Positions 1 to 9,835 of a stretch of 56,602 bases of DNA are shown piece by piece (position 1 is the stretch's first letter; each line of letters starts with the position of its first letter). Position numbers and translations under genes: made by a program. The stretch is from an uncultured Alphaproteobacteria bacterium. GTDB taxonomy: Bacteria; Pseudomonadota; Alphaproteobacteria; HIMB59; GCA-002718135. Below the pieces are notes generated by a model. It searched no databases, was not told the DNA's origin, and saw only the letters and a program-made list of their open reading frames with translations. The stretch covers positions 1 through 56,602 of the forward strand of contig CACJEE010000006.1 in NCBI GenBank assembly GCA_902592345.1. Direction: 5' to 3'.

Positions 1-155
1 TTTTTAAATTTTTCTTTTGCAAATGAGAATTGTTTTTCTTTTATATCAATTAATCCTAAATTTAATATTGCTTGATAATTGTTAGGGTCGTTCTTTAAAA
101 CATTTAAATAAAATTTTTTATCATCCATAATGGCATTTTTAAATTTTTCACTCAT
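1..155 (-). CDS. TPR-like protein, N-terminal part (continues off the left edge)
   Basis: Reverse-strand reading from ATG at 155: MSEKFKNAIMDDKKFYLNVLKNDPNNYQAILNLGLIDIKEKQFSFAKEKFK..., TPR-like helix pattern; truncated by window edge. Confidence 0.5.
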   Translation of the reverse strand, partial: MSEKFKNAIMDDKKFYLNVLKNDPNNYQAILNLGLIDIKEKQFSFAKEKFK

Positions 156-258
156 CAAAATGACTATTTAAATTAAAAAAAGCATTTTAAAACAACATAA
201 TTTTATCATAGATCAAAATTAACTTTTCAGGCTATAGTTTTTGCTTTATTTAAGGTTT

Positions 259-861
259 ATGCATCTTTTTTTTTCAACACCTGTGTGGATTGATGAAATA
301 AATAATTTTGAAAGTATAAATTCAGAATTAAAAAATTATATTCATAAAGAAAAAGAAAAAAATCCAGAAGGTACAAAAAAAAGTAATGTTAATGGCTGGC
401 ACTCAGAAGAATTTGATTTAAAAAATGAAAAATTGAAAAATTTTATTGCTGAAATTTCTAAAAATATTGGGAACGCTATAAATGATATGGGCTGGGATTT
501 GGAAACTCAGTTAGCAAAAATAACAAGCATGTGGTCAATTATAAATACTAAAGATGCTTTTAATGAAAAACACCATCATGGAAACAGTGCCCTTAGTGCT
601 GCCTATTACGTTAAAGCTGAGAAAAATGCAGGTGATATTGTTTTTTTTGACCCAAGACAGGCTAATGTTTTTCACCACCCAATTTCTAAAAAAGCAAATA
701 ATATAAATGCTCAAGTTCAATCAGTAACACCTAAAGCAGGTACCTTGGTTTTATTTCCAAGCTATGTTGAGCATAAAGTGAATCCTAATCTTTCCAACGA
801 GGAAAGAATTGTAATCAGTTTTAATGTTTCATTGATTAAAAAGAAAGACCTTTTGAAATAA
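259..861 (+). CDS. putative 2OG-Fe(II) oxygenase (TIGR02466-like)
   Basis: ORF 241..861; likely start ATG 259 (MHLFFSTPVWIDEI); HHHGNSALSAAYYVKAEKNAGDIVFFDPR and PSYVEHKV motifs. Confidence 0.75.
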   Translation: MHLFFSTPVWIDEINNFESINSELKNYIHKEKEKNPEGTKKSNVNGWHSEEFDLKNEKLKNFIAEISKNIGNAINDMGWDLETQLAKITSMWSIINTKDAFNEKHHHGNSALSAAYYVKAEKNAGDIVFFDPRQANVFHHPISKKANNINAQVQSVTPKAGTLVLFPSYVEHKVNPNLSNEERIVISFNVSLIKKKDLLK

Positions 862-899
862 TAAAATTTTTTTATATACTAAATAAAATAAAATAATTG

Positions 900-1829
900 A
901 TGAAAAAAGAAACATTACCAACTCTATTATATAAGACCAAAAGTGACTCTCAAAAATTTGGAGGTCACTGGTTCAGAGGAAAAAATTGTAACTTTATTCC
1001 ATCAAAAAAACACTTCAACGATAAAGATTTTTTTGAAAAATATATATTAGAGGGTCTAAAACCAGAAAAACCGTTTATTAGCAAAAAACATAATATACTT
1101 GCTTTTGGAAGTTGCTTTGCTTCTGAGGTTTCAACATATCTTGCAGACAAAAATTATTCTATTTTTAACAAAAAGTATTCAACTGATGCCCATATTATAC
1201 GTTACGGAGAAGGTATGGCAAATACATTTACAGTTTTAGAACAGTTGCTTTGGGCTTTTGAAAATAAAAATATTGAAAAAAATACTTGGTATTATTCCCC
1301 TAACGAACAAGAAAGAAATGATCAAGACATAAGAATGCAAACATTAAACTTGTTAAATCAAATTGATGTTTTTATTGTTACTGTTGGACTGTCTGAGGTT
1401 TGGTATAACAAAAAAAACAATCAAGTATTTTGGAAAGCAATACCTGCTAATCAGTTTGAAGAAGATAAACACGGTTTTAGATTATCTTCGGTTGAAGAAA
1501 ATTCAAAAAATCTAGATGGTATTTGTTCTGTTATCAAAAAACACAAACCTGATGCATCAATTATCTTTACTCTTTCTCCCATACCCTTAATGGCTACATT
1601 TAGACCACAATCCTGCATAACGGCAAACTCTATTTCAAAATCTATTCTTAGAGTGTCACTTGACAACGTAATGACAAATTCCAAAAAAAATAAAAATATT
1701 TATTATTTTCCATCTTATGAAATCACAAAAGATTATTTTGCCGATCCATTTATGGATGATAACAGACACTTGAAGAAAGATTGCATTCTGGAGATAATGA
1801 AAGTTTTTGAGGACAGCTACTGTTGCTAA
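900..1829 (+). CDS. GSCFA domain protein
   Basis: ILAFGSCFASEVSTYL signature; ATG at 900. Confidence 0.85.
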   Translation: MKKETLPTLLYKTKSDSQKFGGHWFRGKNCNFIPSKKHFNDKDFFEKYILEGLKPEKPFISKKHNILAFGSCFASEVSTYLADKNYSIFNKKYSTDAHIIRYGEGMANTFTVLEQLLWAFENKNIEKNTWYYSPNEQERNDQDIRMQTLNLLNQIDVFIVTVGLSEVWYNKKNNQVFWKAIPANQFEEDKHGFRLSSVEENSKNLDGICSVIKKHKPDASIIFTLSPIPLMATFRPQSCITANSISKSILRVSLDNVMTNSKKNKNIYYFPSYEITKDYFADPFMDDNRHLKKDCILEIMKVFEDSYCC

Positions 1830-1871
1830 AATTTGTTTGTTAAATATTATTATTAATTATATAAAATAATT

Positions 1872-2519
1872 ATGGGAAATGCCGTCTATCCAGTTTTTGT
1901 AAATAAAAAAAATAATAAAAAGTTAGCCTTTTATCCAGTTAAAAAAAATGCAAACACCTCTTCTAAGTTATTTTTTGCCAGCCATTTAGGAATTGAAGAT
2001 AAATTTTTTTATTTAGAAGACGAAATTCCAAGATTTAAACAAACTCAAAAAATGCATGATAATTTTAAAAATAAGTCTAACCTTGTAAATTTATATCAAG
2101 GCAAACATGCGTTTCAAAAAATAAATGTAGAATACAAATCTTGCATTGTGCGAGATCCACTAGAAAGGTTTTTGTCAGCATATAAAAATAGAATTCTTTT
2201 TCATAAAGATGAAGAGTTTAATAATCATACTGTAAATGAGGTAATAGAAAAGTTAGAAAGTGGTGCTATAGAAAATAGGCACTTTCTTCCACAAAAATAT
2301 TTTTTAGGAAATGATTTGGGCTATTTTAACATAGTCGGTTCTTTATCCAATATTAAGGCCTTTGAAGAAAAAATTAATAATTTTTTTGAACAAAAGAGAA
2401 AATTTCCCAAACTTCAAATAGGTGGGAAGGACTATCAAATAAATTTAAACATAGATCAAAAAAATAAAATAAAAAAAATTTATAGTGATGACTATAATTT
2501 AGTTGAAAAGTATCTTTAA
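1872..2519 (+). CDS. sulfotransferase family protein
   Basis: CIVRDPLERFLSAYKNRI resembles the 3'-phosphate binding motif of Sulfotransfer_2-type enzymes. Confidence 0.7.
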   Translation: MGNAVYPVFVNKKNNKKLAFYPVKKNANTSSKLFFASHLGIEDKFFYLEDEIPRFKQTQKMHDNFKNKSNLVNLYQGKHAFQKINVEYKSCIVRDPLERFLSAYKNRILFHKDEEFNNHTVNEVIEKLESGAIENRHFLPQKYFLGNDLGYFNIVGSLSNIKAFEEKINNFFEQKRKFPKLQIGGKDYQINLNIDQKNKIKKIYSDDYNLVEKYL

Positions 2520-2601
2520 AAATTTTTTATAATTTAATAATATTAAGGCATTCCTAAAGTGTCACTTAAATTAATTGTAACTATAAAAATTATTTGATTT
2601 A

Positions 2602-2651
2602 TGAAGATAGCGAAGGAATTCGGATCATCGAATTCAACTCTAGCAAGGATG
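2602..2651 (-). repeat. degenerate partial tRNA-Gly copy (att-like direct repeat)
   Basis: Ungapped alignment to 3687..3736 of the tRNA-Gly gene, same orientation; 33/42 identical over 2610..2651, about 37/50 including the acceptor/CCA end. Confidence 0.65.
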
Positions 2652-2667
2652 TTGAGTGTAAATTTAT

Positions 2668-3660
2668 CTAATTTTCTAACAAAAAAATTGAATAGTATTT
2701 ATTTTTATCTGTCCAGTATTTTTTTACTTTCCACCCAGCTGAATTTGCCAAAATTTTAAAACTATTTAACGTAAATTTTTTTGATGTTTCAGTTTGTATT
2801 TTTTCATTTTTTTTAACAAAAAATTTTTTATTATCAATAATAAATTTTTGATCTTTTTTACTAATTAAAAAACTTTCTACAGAATTGTTTTTTTCATTAA
2901 AATGAGAAAAATATTTAAAATCTTTTTGTTTTAACTTTGTTTTAAAAACCTTATTAATTCTGCTCAATAAGTTAAAATTAAATTTTGCAGTAGTTCCCTT
3001 AGAGTCATTATAAGCTTTCTCGATAATTTTTTTATTTTTAATTAAGTCTACACCTACAAACAAACAACCGTTTTTACCTAAAGTTGTTTTTGCATTTTGG
3101 AGAAAAATTTTTTCTTTTTTTTCATAAAAATTCCCTATCGACGAGCCTAAAAAAAAACCAATTCTTTTTTTTGAAATTTGGTTAGGTAATTTGAATTTAT
3201 TTATATAATCACCATAAGCGGGCATAATAATTAGATTGGGGAAAGATTTTGCCAGCTTAATTGATGATTTTAGCAAAAAATCATAAGAAATATCTAATGG
3301 CATAAAAAATTTTACTTGATTATTAATTAAAATACCAATTTTATCTGTTGCTCCACTTCCGAATTCAAGGAATGTTAAGTTGTTGTCAAAAATGTTTTTC
3401 ATTTCCTTTGATATTTGTTTTAAAATTTTTTTTTCAGTTCTTGTAGCGTAATATTCTTTTAGTTTAGTAATTTTTTCAAAATATTTACTTCCATTTAAAT
3501 CGTATTTAAATTTAGAGGGAATTCTTTTATTTTTTTTTGATAATTCTGTTTTTAATTCTTTGCTAAAAGCAATATTATCTATTTTGTCAAATTTTTTATA
3601 GTTTTGTATATAATCTGTATTTAAGTTTGATAATGATTTGCCCATTTTTTTAATTATCAT
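2668..3660 (-). CDS. egtD: L-histidine N(alpha)-methyltransferase (EgtD family)
   Basis: Full-length similarity to EgtD: KFKYDLNGSKYFEKITKLKEYYATRTE, LEFGSGATDK, FFLGSSIGN, DLIKN, ETSKKF; known histidine-binding residues (Tyr, Asn, Tyr, Glu, Ser) appear conserved. Confidence 0.88.
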   Translation of the reverse strand: MIIKKMGKSLSNLNTDYIQNYKKFDKIDNIAFSKELKTELSKKNKRIPSKFKYDLNGSKYFEKITKLKEYYATRTEKKILKQISKEMKNIFDNNLTFLEFGSGATDKIGILINNQVKFFMPLDISYDFLLKSSIKLAKSFPNLIIMPAYGDYINKFKLPNQISKKRIGFFLGSSIGNFYEKKEKIFLQNAKTTLGKNGCLFVGVDLIKNKKIIEKAYNDSKGTTAKFNFNLLSRINKVFKTKLKQKDFKYFSHFNEKNNSVESFLISKKDQKFIIDNKKFFVKKNEKIQTETSKKFTLNSFKILANSAGWKVKKYWTDKNKYYSIFLLEN

Positions 3661-3686
3661 TTTTTTAATAATATAGATAATAGTTT

Positions 3687-3761
3687 TGGAGCGGGCGAAG
3701 GGATTCGAACCCTCGACTTCAACCTTGGCAAGGTTGCGCTCTACCCCTGAGCTACGCCCGC
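3687..3761 (-). tRNA. tRNA-Gly(GCC)
   Basis: Reverse complement GCGGGCGTAGCTCAGGGGTAGAGCGCAACCTTGCCAAGGTTGAAGTCGAGGGTTCGAATCCCTTCGCCCGCTCCA folds as a cloverleaf, anticodon GCC, encoded CCA. Confidence 0.97.
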
Positions 3762-3819
3762 AATGAATTTTTCTACTATCATGATAGTTTCATAAAGTAT
3801 AATAAAAAGATGTTGATTT

Positions 3820-4335
3820 ATGTTAAGTTCAAAAGAATTTATAAAATTATTTACTGACAAAGGCTATGACTATGATCTTCATGAGCATCAAGCACTTTTT
3901 ACTGTAGAAGACTCAAATAAATTCAGGGGAAAAATAAAAGGATTGCATAGTAAAAATTTATTTTTAAAAAATAAAAAAAATAAATTTTATTTAATTTCTT
4001 GTGAAGAATTTACAGATATAAATCTTAAAAAGATTTCAAAATTTTTAAATTTAGGAAACGTTTCTTTTGCAAAGGAAGAATATTTAACAAATTTACTAGG
4101 GGTAAAACCTGGTTCAGTTACACCTTTTGCTTTATTAAATGACAGCGAAAACAGAATAGATTTTTATCTTGAAGAAAAACTTTACAATTCAAATTTTATT
4201 AATTTTCACCCGCTAACAAATACAGCAACTATTACAATGAAATGCAGCACATTTATTGAGTTTATGATTGAAAATAATAAAAAAATACATATCTTTTCAA
4301 CAGTAGAAGGAGTGATTATCAAAACATATGGATAG
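3820..4335 (+). CDS. YbaK/ProX-type prolyl-tRNA deacylase
   Basis: HEHQALFTVEDSNKFRGKIKGLHSKNLFLKNKKNKFYLI and GVKPGSVTPFALLND motifs. Confidence 0.85.
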   Translation: MLSSKEFIKLFTDKGYDYDLHEHQALFTVEDSNKFRGKIKGLHSKNLFLKNKKNKFYLISCEEFTDINLKKISKFLNLGNVSFAKEEYLTNLLGVKPGSVTPFALLNDSENRIDFYLEEKLYNSNFINFHPLTNTATITMKCSTFIEFMIENNKKIHIFSTVEGVIIKTYG

Positions 4336-5191
4336 TAGCAATATAATTGATGTTAGTGAAAATGATTTTGAAAACCTAGTCATAAACTCAAGTGATAATA
4401 AGTTAGTTATTGTTGATTTCTGGGCACCTTGGTGTGGGCCTTGTAAACAACTAACGCCAATTATGGAAAAAGTTGCAAAAGAAAATCCAGATAGTTTTGA
4501 TTTGGTTAAAATTAATATAGACGATAATAAACAAATAGCTGCTCAGCTTAGAATTCAATCAATTCCTGCAGTCTTTGCCTTTAAGGATAAGAAAGTTATC
4601 AACGCTTTTCAAGGAGTAATTTCTGAAAAAGAATTTGTTGATTTTATTGAAAAATCAATAGGTAAAAAACTGACAGAGGATTTCAGTAATTTTTATAATG
4701 AAATAAAAAGTCTTATTGATGATAAAAAATTTATTGAAGCCAAAGACAAGCTATTAGTTTTTTTTACTGAAAATACTGGTGAGCCAATAGCTGTAAGTTT
4801 GTATCTTGAATGTTTGTTGGCCCAAAAGGAATTCAAGGAAATAGATGATTTTGTTTCCTCTCTTGATGAAGAGATGAAAAAAAATCAAGAAATAAATAAA
4901 ATTATTAAAAAAATAAAAATAGTAAAAGATTCAAAGGACTCTGATTCTATAGAAATACTGCTTGAAAAACATGACAATGATCCAAAGAATGTTAAAATAT
5001 TGCTAAACGTAGCTGAATACTATTTTTCATCTGGAGAATATGAAAAAGCTTTTCCTTTTTTATTAAATAATTATTCTATAGATAAAGAAAGAGTTAAAAA
5101 AAAATTAGTTTATTTTTTTGAAGCCCTGGGAAATGATCATCAGGCGACAAAAACTTATAGAAAGCAACTTTCAAGTTTGTTGTTTAGTTAA
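4328..5191 (+). CDS. thioredoxin-fold protein with TPR-like tail (CnoX/YbbN-like)
   Basis: DFWAPWCGPCKQLTPIMEKVA active site plus helical C-terminal half. Confidence 0.88.
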   Translation: MDSSNIIDVSENDFENLVINSSDNKLVIVDFWAPWCGPCKQLTPIMEKVAKENPDSFDLVKINIDDNKQIAAQLRIQSIPAVFAFKDKKVINAFQGVISEKEFVDFIEKSIGKKLTEDFSNFYNEIKSLIDDKKFIEAKDKLLVFFTENTGEPIAVSLYLECLLAQKEFKEIDDFVSSLDEEMKKNQEINKIIKKIKIVKDSKDSDSIEILLEKHDNDPKNVKILLNVAEYYFSSGEYEKAFPFLLNNYSIDKERVKKKLVYFFEALGNDHQATKTYRKQLSSLLFS

Positions 5192-5782
5192 ATGAAAATA
5201 CCTATTTTTCCACTGAATGGAGCTATACTATTTCCAAAAACAAACTTGCCTCTAAATATTTTTGAAGAAAGATATATTGACATGGTGGATTATTCTTTAT
5301 CAAAAAATAGATTTATTGGAATGGTTCAGCAGAAAGAAAACAACAGCCTGTATAATGTTGGGTGTTATGGAAAAATTACTGTCTTTAATGAAACACCCGA
5401 TAAAAGATACTTAATAAATCTTGAGGGTATAAGTTGTTTTAATATTGTTAAAGAAATTGACACTGGTTGTAAATTCAGAATTTGTGAAATTGAAATTTTT
5501 GATAACTTCAATGGCCCTAACCTACAAGATGGGCTAAAATCAACAATACTTGATAGTTTTGAAAAATATAAAAAAGTAAAAAACATAAATGTAAACCTTG
5601 ATGATATTTCTCAATTAAATGTAGTTGATTTACTTAAGCTTATAATAATGGTTTCACCTTTCGATGTTAGTGTTAAACAAATGTTTTTAGAACTAAAATC
5701 AAACAAAGAGCTATATGAAAATATTTTATCTACACTAGAAATAGAATTAGCTGCAAATCAAGAATCAGTTTCGATTAACTAA
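5192..5782 (+). CDS. LON N-terminal substrate-binding domain protein
   Basis: IPIFPLNGAILFPKTNLPLNIFEERYIDMV. Confidence 0.88.
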   Translation: MKIPIFPLNGAILFPKTNLPLNIFEERYIDMVDYSLSKNRFIGMVQQKENNSLYNVGCYGKITVFNETPDKRYLINLEGISCFNIVKEIDTGCKFRICEIEIFDNFNGPNLQDGLKSTILDSFEKYKKVKNINVNLDDISQLNVVDLLKLIIMVSPFDVSVKQMFLELKSNKELYENILSTLEIELAANQESVSIN

Positions 5783-6969
5783 AATCCCATAGCAAATTTA
5801 ACAATTTTTTCTTTAAAAATTCTGTTTTTATTTATTATATTAAAACCAGCCTTTTTTAAAAATTTAAAATAAGATTGATCTTTTTTAAATATCCAGTCTA
5901 GCTTATCAGTTATTTCGAAAAGCCTATATGCATCATAATAACATTTATCATTATACATTTTGCAAAAACTTTTTGTGCCTATTGTTGAGTTTCTCTCTTT
6001 GGTTTCTCTAAGCAACTTTGTTATTGACTTAACGTCTCTAAGTCCCAAATTCCATCCTTGCCCAGCTATAGGGTGGATAGAATGGGCAGCATCCCCTACA
6101 TAAATAGTTTTGTTATCATAAAATTTCTCATTAATATGCGCAGATAGTGGGAAAGATTGTAGTGAGTTAATATTTGTAACATTTCCTAATTGCTGATAAA
6201 TTTTTTCATTAATAATTTCTTTTACATATTTTATATTTAAGTCTGAAGAAGCAATCTTATCAACTATTTCTGGTTTGTTTGACCATATTAAAGCGCTTTG
6301 ATTTCTGTTGCTCTCTTTTTGCATTGGAAGAATAGCTAATGGTCCGGATTTTAAAAAAAACTCATAAGCAATATTATTATGAGGTCTTTCATGAAAAAAA
6401 CTTATTACAAGAGCTTTTTCTTTATATTTTTTTTTGAAAAAATTAGTCCCCAATATTTTTCTAACAGTGCTATTCTTTCCATCAGCAGCGATTATTAGTT
6501 TTGATTTTATTTTTTTATCATTCGAAAAGCTAATAATTTTTGAATTACTGTAAGTAATTGAAGTAAGGCTTGATCCTGTTATAAAATTTACATTATTCTT
6601 TTTTTTTAGCTCGTTAATTAAGACACTAATCAATTTTGAGTTTTTTACTATATAGCCAAGATTAGATTTATTTATAGGATTGTTGAAATCTAAATTAGAA
6701 TTAGCCGTTTCATCAATAACTTTAATATTTTTTATTGGTTCTGCAAATCCTTTGATAAATTTCCATAATCCTTGAGATTCTAAAAAAACCTTTGAGCCCT
6801 CAGCTATTGCGGTTGTTCTTGTGTCTGTTGTTGTTTTTTTATTATCAAGCGTAATATTTTTTCTTTCAGAAAGAACAATCTTATATCCTAAACTTGATGC
6901 ACAATATGCCGTTAAAAGACCTGTTAGCGCCCCTCCAACAATGTGTAAATCACAACTCAATTCTTTCAT
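5779..6969 (-). CDS. UbiH/UbiF-family FAD-dependent ubiquinone hydroxylase
   Basis: DLHIVGGALTGLLTAYCA dinucleotide-binding motif, IIAADGKNSTVR, YVGDAAHSIHPIAGQGWNLGLRD. Confidence 0.88.
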   Translation of the reverse strand: MKELSCDLHIVGGALTGLLTAYCASSLGYKIVLSERKNITLDNKKTTTDTRTTAIAEGSKVFLESQGLWKFIKGFAEPIKNIKVIDETANSNLDFNNPINKSNLGYIVKNSKLISVLINELKKKNNVNFITGSSLTSITYSNSKIISFSNDKKIKSKLIIAADGKNSTVRKILGTNFFKKKYKEKALVISFFHERPHNNIAYEFFLKSGPLAILPMQKESNRNQSALIWSNKPEIVDKIASSDLNIKYVKEIINEKIYQQLGNVTNINSLQSFPLSAHINEKFYDNKTIYVGDAAHSIHPIAGQGWNLGLRDVKSITKLLRETKERNSTIGTKSFCKMYNDKCYYDAYRLFEITDKLDWIFKKDQSYFKFLKKAGFNIINKNRIFKEKIVKFAMGF

Positions 6970-7017
6970 AATTTTTCTTCGAATTACCTTATTCTAAAGG
7001 TATTAAAAACAATTAAT

Positions 7018-9270
7018 ATGTTTAAATATGGCGGATTTAAGTTATTTCTAATTAAAGCATTGTTAGGCTTGTTGTTGGCGGGTTCTGGTTTTGTTGTTCT
7101 TATTAGTTTAGCAACGCATAACTCAGAAGATCCAGGTCTTGGAAAGTTCCAATCATTTGGTGACATAACAAATTTTTTTGGATATTTTGGCGCTCTTACA
7201 TCAAGCACGTTCTTGTTTTTATTTGGCGTATACTCTTATGTAATTGGTTTTTTTATTTTATTTATTGGGATAAAATTGCTGTTTGGGCTCTTGGTTAAAA
7301 ATTTTTTTTTAAAATTCTTTTTAATACTTTTTTCGTCAATTTTGTTTAATCATTTATTTGCTGAAGCTAATTTTTATTACGTAAGTTCGGGCATAATATA
7401 CAAAACAGTTGCCAATGTTTTAGAGGGTTTTTTAAGTAATTATAATTTGTTTTTTGTAGAGGGTTATCTTTTTAATTTAGTGGTAAGTTTGTTGTCTTTG
7501 TTTTTCTTAATTGTCATATCGTTCTATGCTTTTAATATAAAATTTAGGTACTTTAAAAAATTTAAATTTTTAGAAACAATAATTACATTTTTTTATAAAA
7601 AGATATTTGGAATAATTGCTTTTGGTTTCTTAAAGTTAAATAAAAAAAATCAGAACAGGAGTATTTCTTCAAAGAGTTATAAAAACGAACCAGTTTTACA
7701 CAAACACAGATCTGGTGTTATTAAAAAAGTTAGTGCTACACAAAAAAAACAGGATTCAGAATTTGATAATTATTTTTATCAATTACCAAGCATAGAATTA
7801 TTCTCCAGATCTTCTTTAAAATACAGCCAAACAAAAGAAGTGCAAAAACTAAATCAACAGCTTTCTTTAAAATTAGAAAATACTTTGCTTGAATATGGGG
7901 TAGAAGGAGAAATTGTAAACTTTAAATCGGGCCCGATAGTTACACTATTTGAGTTTATTCCAAAGGCAGGAATTAAAGCCAGTAAGGTCGTGGGATTGTC
8001 GGAAGACATAGCTAGAGCTATGTCGTCTCTTTCCGCTAGAATTTCTTCACAGCCAGGAAAAACAAGCCTAGGTATAGAAATACCAAACACAAAAAGAGAA
8101 GATGTTTTTTTTGGTGATCTGATAAATGATAATGTTTTTTTAGATAATAATAGCTCATTAAGATTGGCGCTAGGTAAAAATATTTCTGGAGAAAACATTT
8201 ATACAGACTTAGAAAAAATGCCCCACCTTCTAATTGCTGGCACAACAGGGTCAGGTAAATCTGTTGGAATTAATTCTATGATTATGAGTTTAATAATTAA
8301 ATTTAAACCAAATGAATGTAAACTGATTTTAATAGACCCAAAAATGCTCGAGTTAAGTATTTATGAGGACATCCCTCACTTATTAACTCCAGTTGTTACT
8401 AATCCAAACAAAGCAGTGTATGCATTGAAGTGGGTTGTAAGAGAAATGGAAAATAGATACAAATTGATGAGCTCCTTAAATGTAAAAAATATTAAGACCT
8501 TTAATGACAAAATAAATAAGTTTCAAAAAACAGGAAAAAAGATGTTTAGGGAGGTGCAAACAGGAATTGACAAAGATACAAGAAAACCAATTATTGAAAA
8601 AAGAGAAATTCCCACAGAGGAAATGCCCTTTATAGTTGTTGTTATAGATGAGATGGCTGATCTAATGATGGTTGCGGGTAAGGAGGTTGAAAGCCTTGTT
8701 CAAAGACTGGCACAAATGGCAAGAGCTTCTGGAATTCACCTAATTACAGCAACCCAAAGACCAAGTGTTGATGTTATAACGGGCACAATTAAAGCAAATT
8801 TTCCAAGTAGAATTAGTTATAAAGTTGCGAGCAAGTTTGATAGCAGAACCATTATTAATGAAATGGGCGCTGAACAATTATTGGGGAGCGGAGATATGCT
8901 TTTTTTAGAAAACGGTGCTAATTTACAAAGATTGCACGGAGGATTTCTTAGTGAGATAGAAATTGAAAAGGTGGTTAATTTTATTAAAAAGCAAAGCATA
9001 TTTGATTTTAAAAATGAAATTTCTTTAGATGAAGATAGTGTGGATAGTTCGCTGTCATTAAATTTTGACAATGGTGATATTGATGAGCTTTATTCTAAAG
9101 CGGTCAATATTGTTGTTAGTCAACAAAAAGTATCAACTAGCTTTATTCAGAGATACTTACAAATAGGTTATAATAGAGCAGCAAGAATTGTTGAAAAAAT
9201 GGAAGACGATGGAATCGTATCAGAGGCAAATAATGCAGGAAAAAGACAGGTTCTTAAAAAAGCAAATTAA
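7018..9270 (+). CDS. ftsK: DNA translocase FtsK
   Basis: N-terminal TM segments, HLLIAGTTGSGKSVGINSMI Walker A, gamma winged-helix C-terminus. Confidence 0.96.
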   Translation: MFKYGGFKLFLIKALLGLLLAGSGFVVLISLATHNSEDPGLGKFQSFGDITNFFGYFGALTSSTFLFLFGVYSYVIGFFILFIGIKLLFGLLVKNFFLKFFLILFSSILFNHLFAEANFYYVSSGIIYKTVANVLEGFLSNYNLFFVEGYLFNLVVSLLSLFFLIVISFYAFNIKFRYFKKFKFLETIITFFYKKIFGIIAFGFLKLNKKNQNRSISSKSYKNEPVLHKHRSGVIKKVSATQKKQDSEFDNYFYQLPSIELFSRSSLKYSQTKEVQKLNQQLSLKLENTLLEYGVEGEIVNFKSGPIVTLFEFIPKAGIKASKVVGLSEDIARAMSSLSARISSQPGKTSLGIEIPNTKREDVFFGDLINDNVFLDNNSSLRLALGKNISGENIYTDLEKMPHLLIAGTTGSGKSVGINSMIMSLIIKFKPNECKLILIDPKMLELSIYEDIPHLLTPVVTNPNKAVYALKWVVREMENRYKLMSSLNVKNIKTFNDKINKFQKTGKKMFREVQTGIDKDTRKPIIEKREIPTEEMPFIVVVIDEMADLMMVAGKEVESLVQRLAQMARASGIHLITATQRPSVDVITGTIKANFPSRISYKVASKFDSRTIINEMGAEQLLGSGDMLFLENGANLQRLHGGFLSEIEIEKVVNFIKKQSIFDFKNEISLDEDSVDSSLSLNFDNGDIDELYSKAVNIVVSQQKVSTSFIQRYLQIGYNRAARIVEKMEDDGIVSEANNAGKRQVLKKAN

Positions 9271-9835
9271 TTTATTTTTTTTTTCAATCTTATTTTTTAT
9301 AATTTTGTATTGCAAAAACACAACTGGAGATGAAATAAGCTCTAAAGTTGGAAGCTATATAAAAGATTTAAATTTTTTTTCATCCAAATTTATTCAATCA
9401 AATGGAAACTCATTAGAGGAGGGTTATATTTATATTAAAGATACTAAAATTAGATTAGATTATTTTTCCCCAGACAGAACTTTGATAATAAGCAAAAAAA
9501 AGGGCGTATACATAAATCATGAATTAAAAGAAGAGGAATTTTTTTCAACCGAGAAAAATATTGTTAGAATATTTTATGATATCTTTATTGACGATGGTTT
9601 TTTTTCCACATTAAAATTTGCAGAAAATAAAAAGGAGATTATTTTTGAGAAAAAAATTACAATAGATTCAAACAAAACTGATATAAAAATTTTTTTTGAA
9701 AATAAGCCTCTTTTGTTAAGAAAAATAATTGCAGAAACTGAGGATGAGATTATTTCAATAAGTTTCAATGAACATAGCTATAACAACGTTTTTGATGAAA
9801 AATTGTTTTCTTTTGTGCCTATGTATCCTGATTAA
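9233..9835 (+). CDS. lolA: LolA-like outer membrane lipoprotein carrier
   Basis: Signal peptide, FSSKFIQSNGNSLEEGYIYIKDTKIRLDYFSPDRTLII; located after ftsK; likely ATG 9233. Confidence 0.75.
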   Translation: MQEKDRFLKKQINLFFFSILFFIILYCKNTTGDEISSKVGSYIKDLNFFSSKFIQSNGNSLEEGYIYIKDTKIRLDYFSPDRTLIISKKKGVYINHELKEEEFFSTEKNIVRIFYDIFIDDGFFSTLKFAENKKEIIFEKKITIDSNKTDIKIFFENKPLLLRKIIAETEDEIISISFNEHSYNNVFDEKLFSFVPMYPD

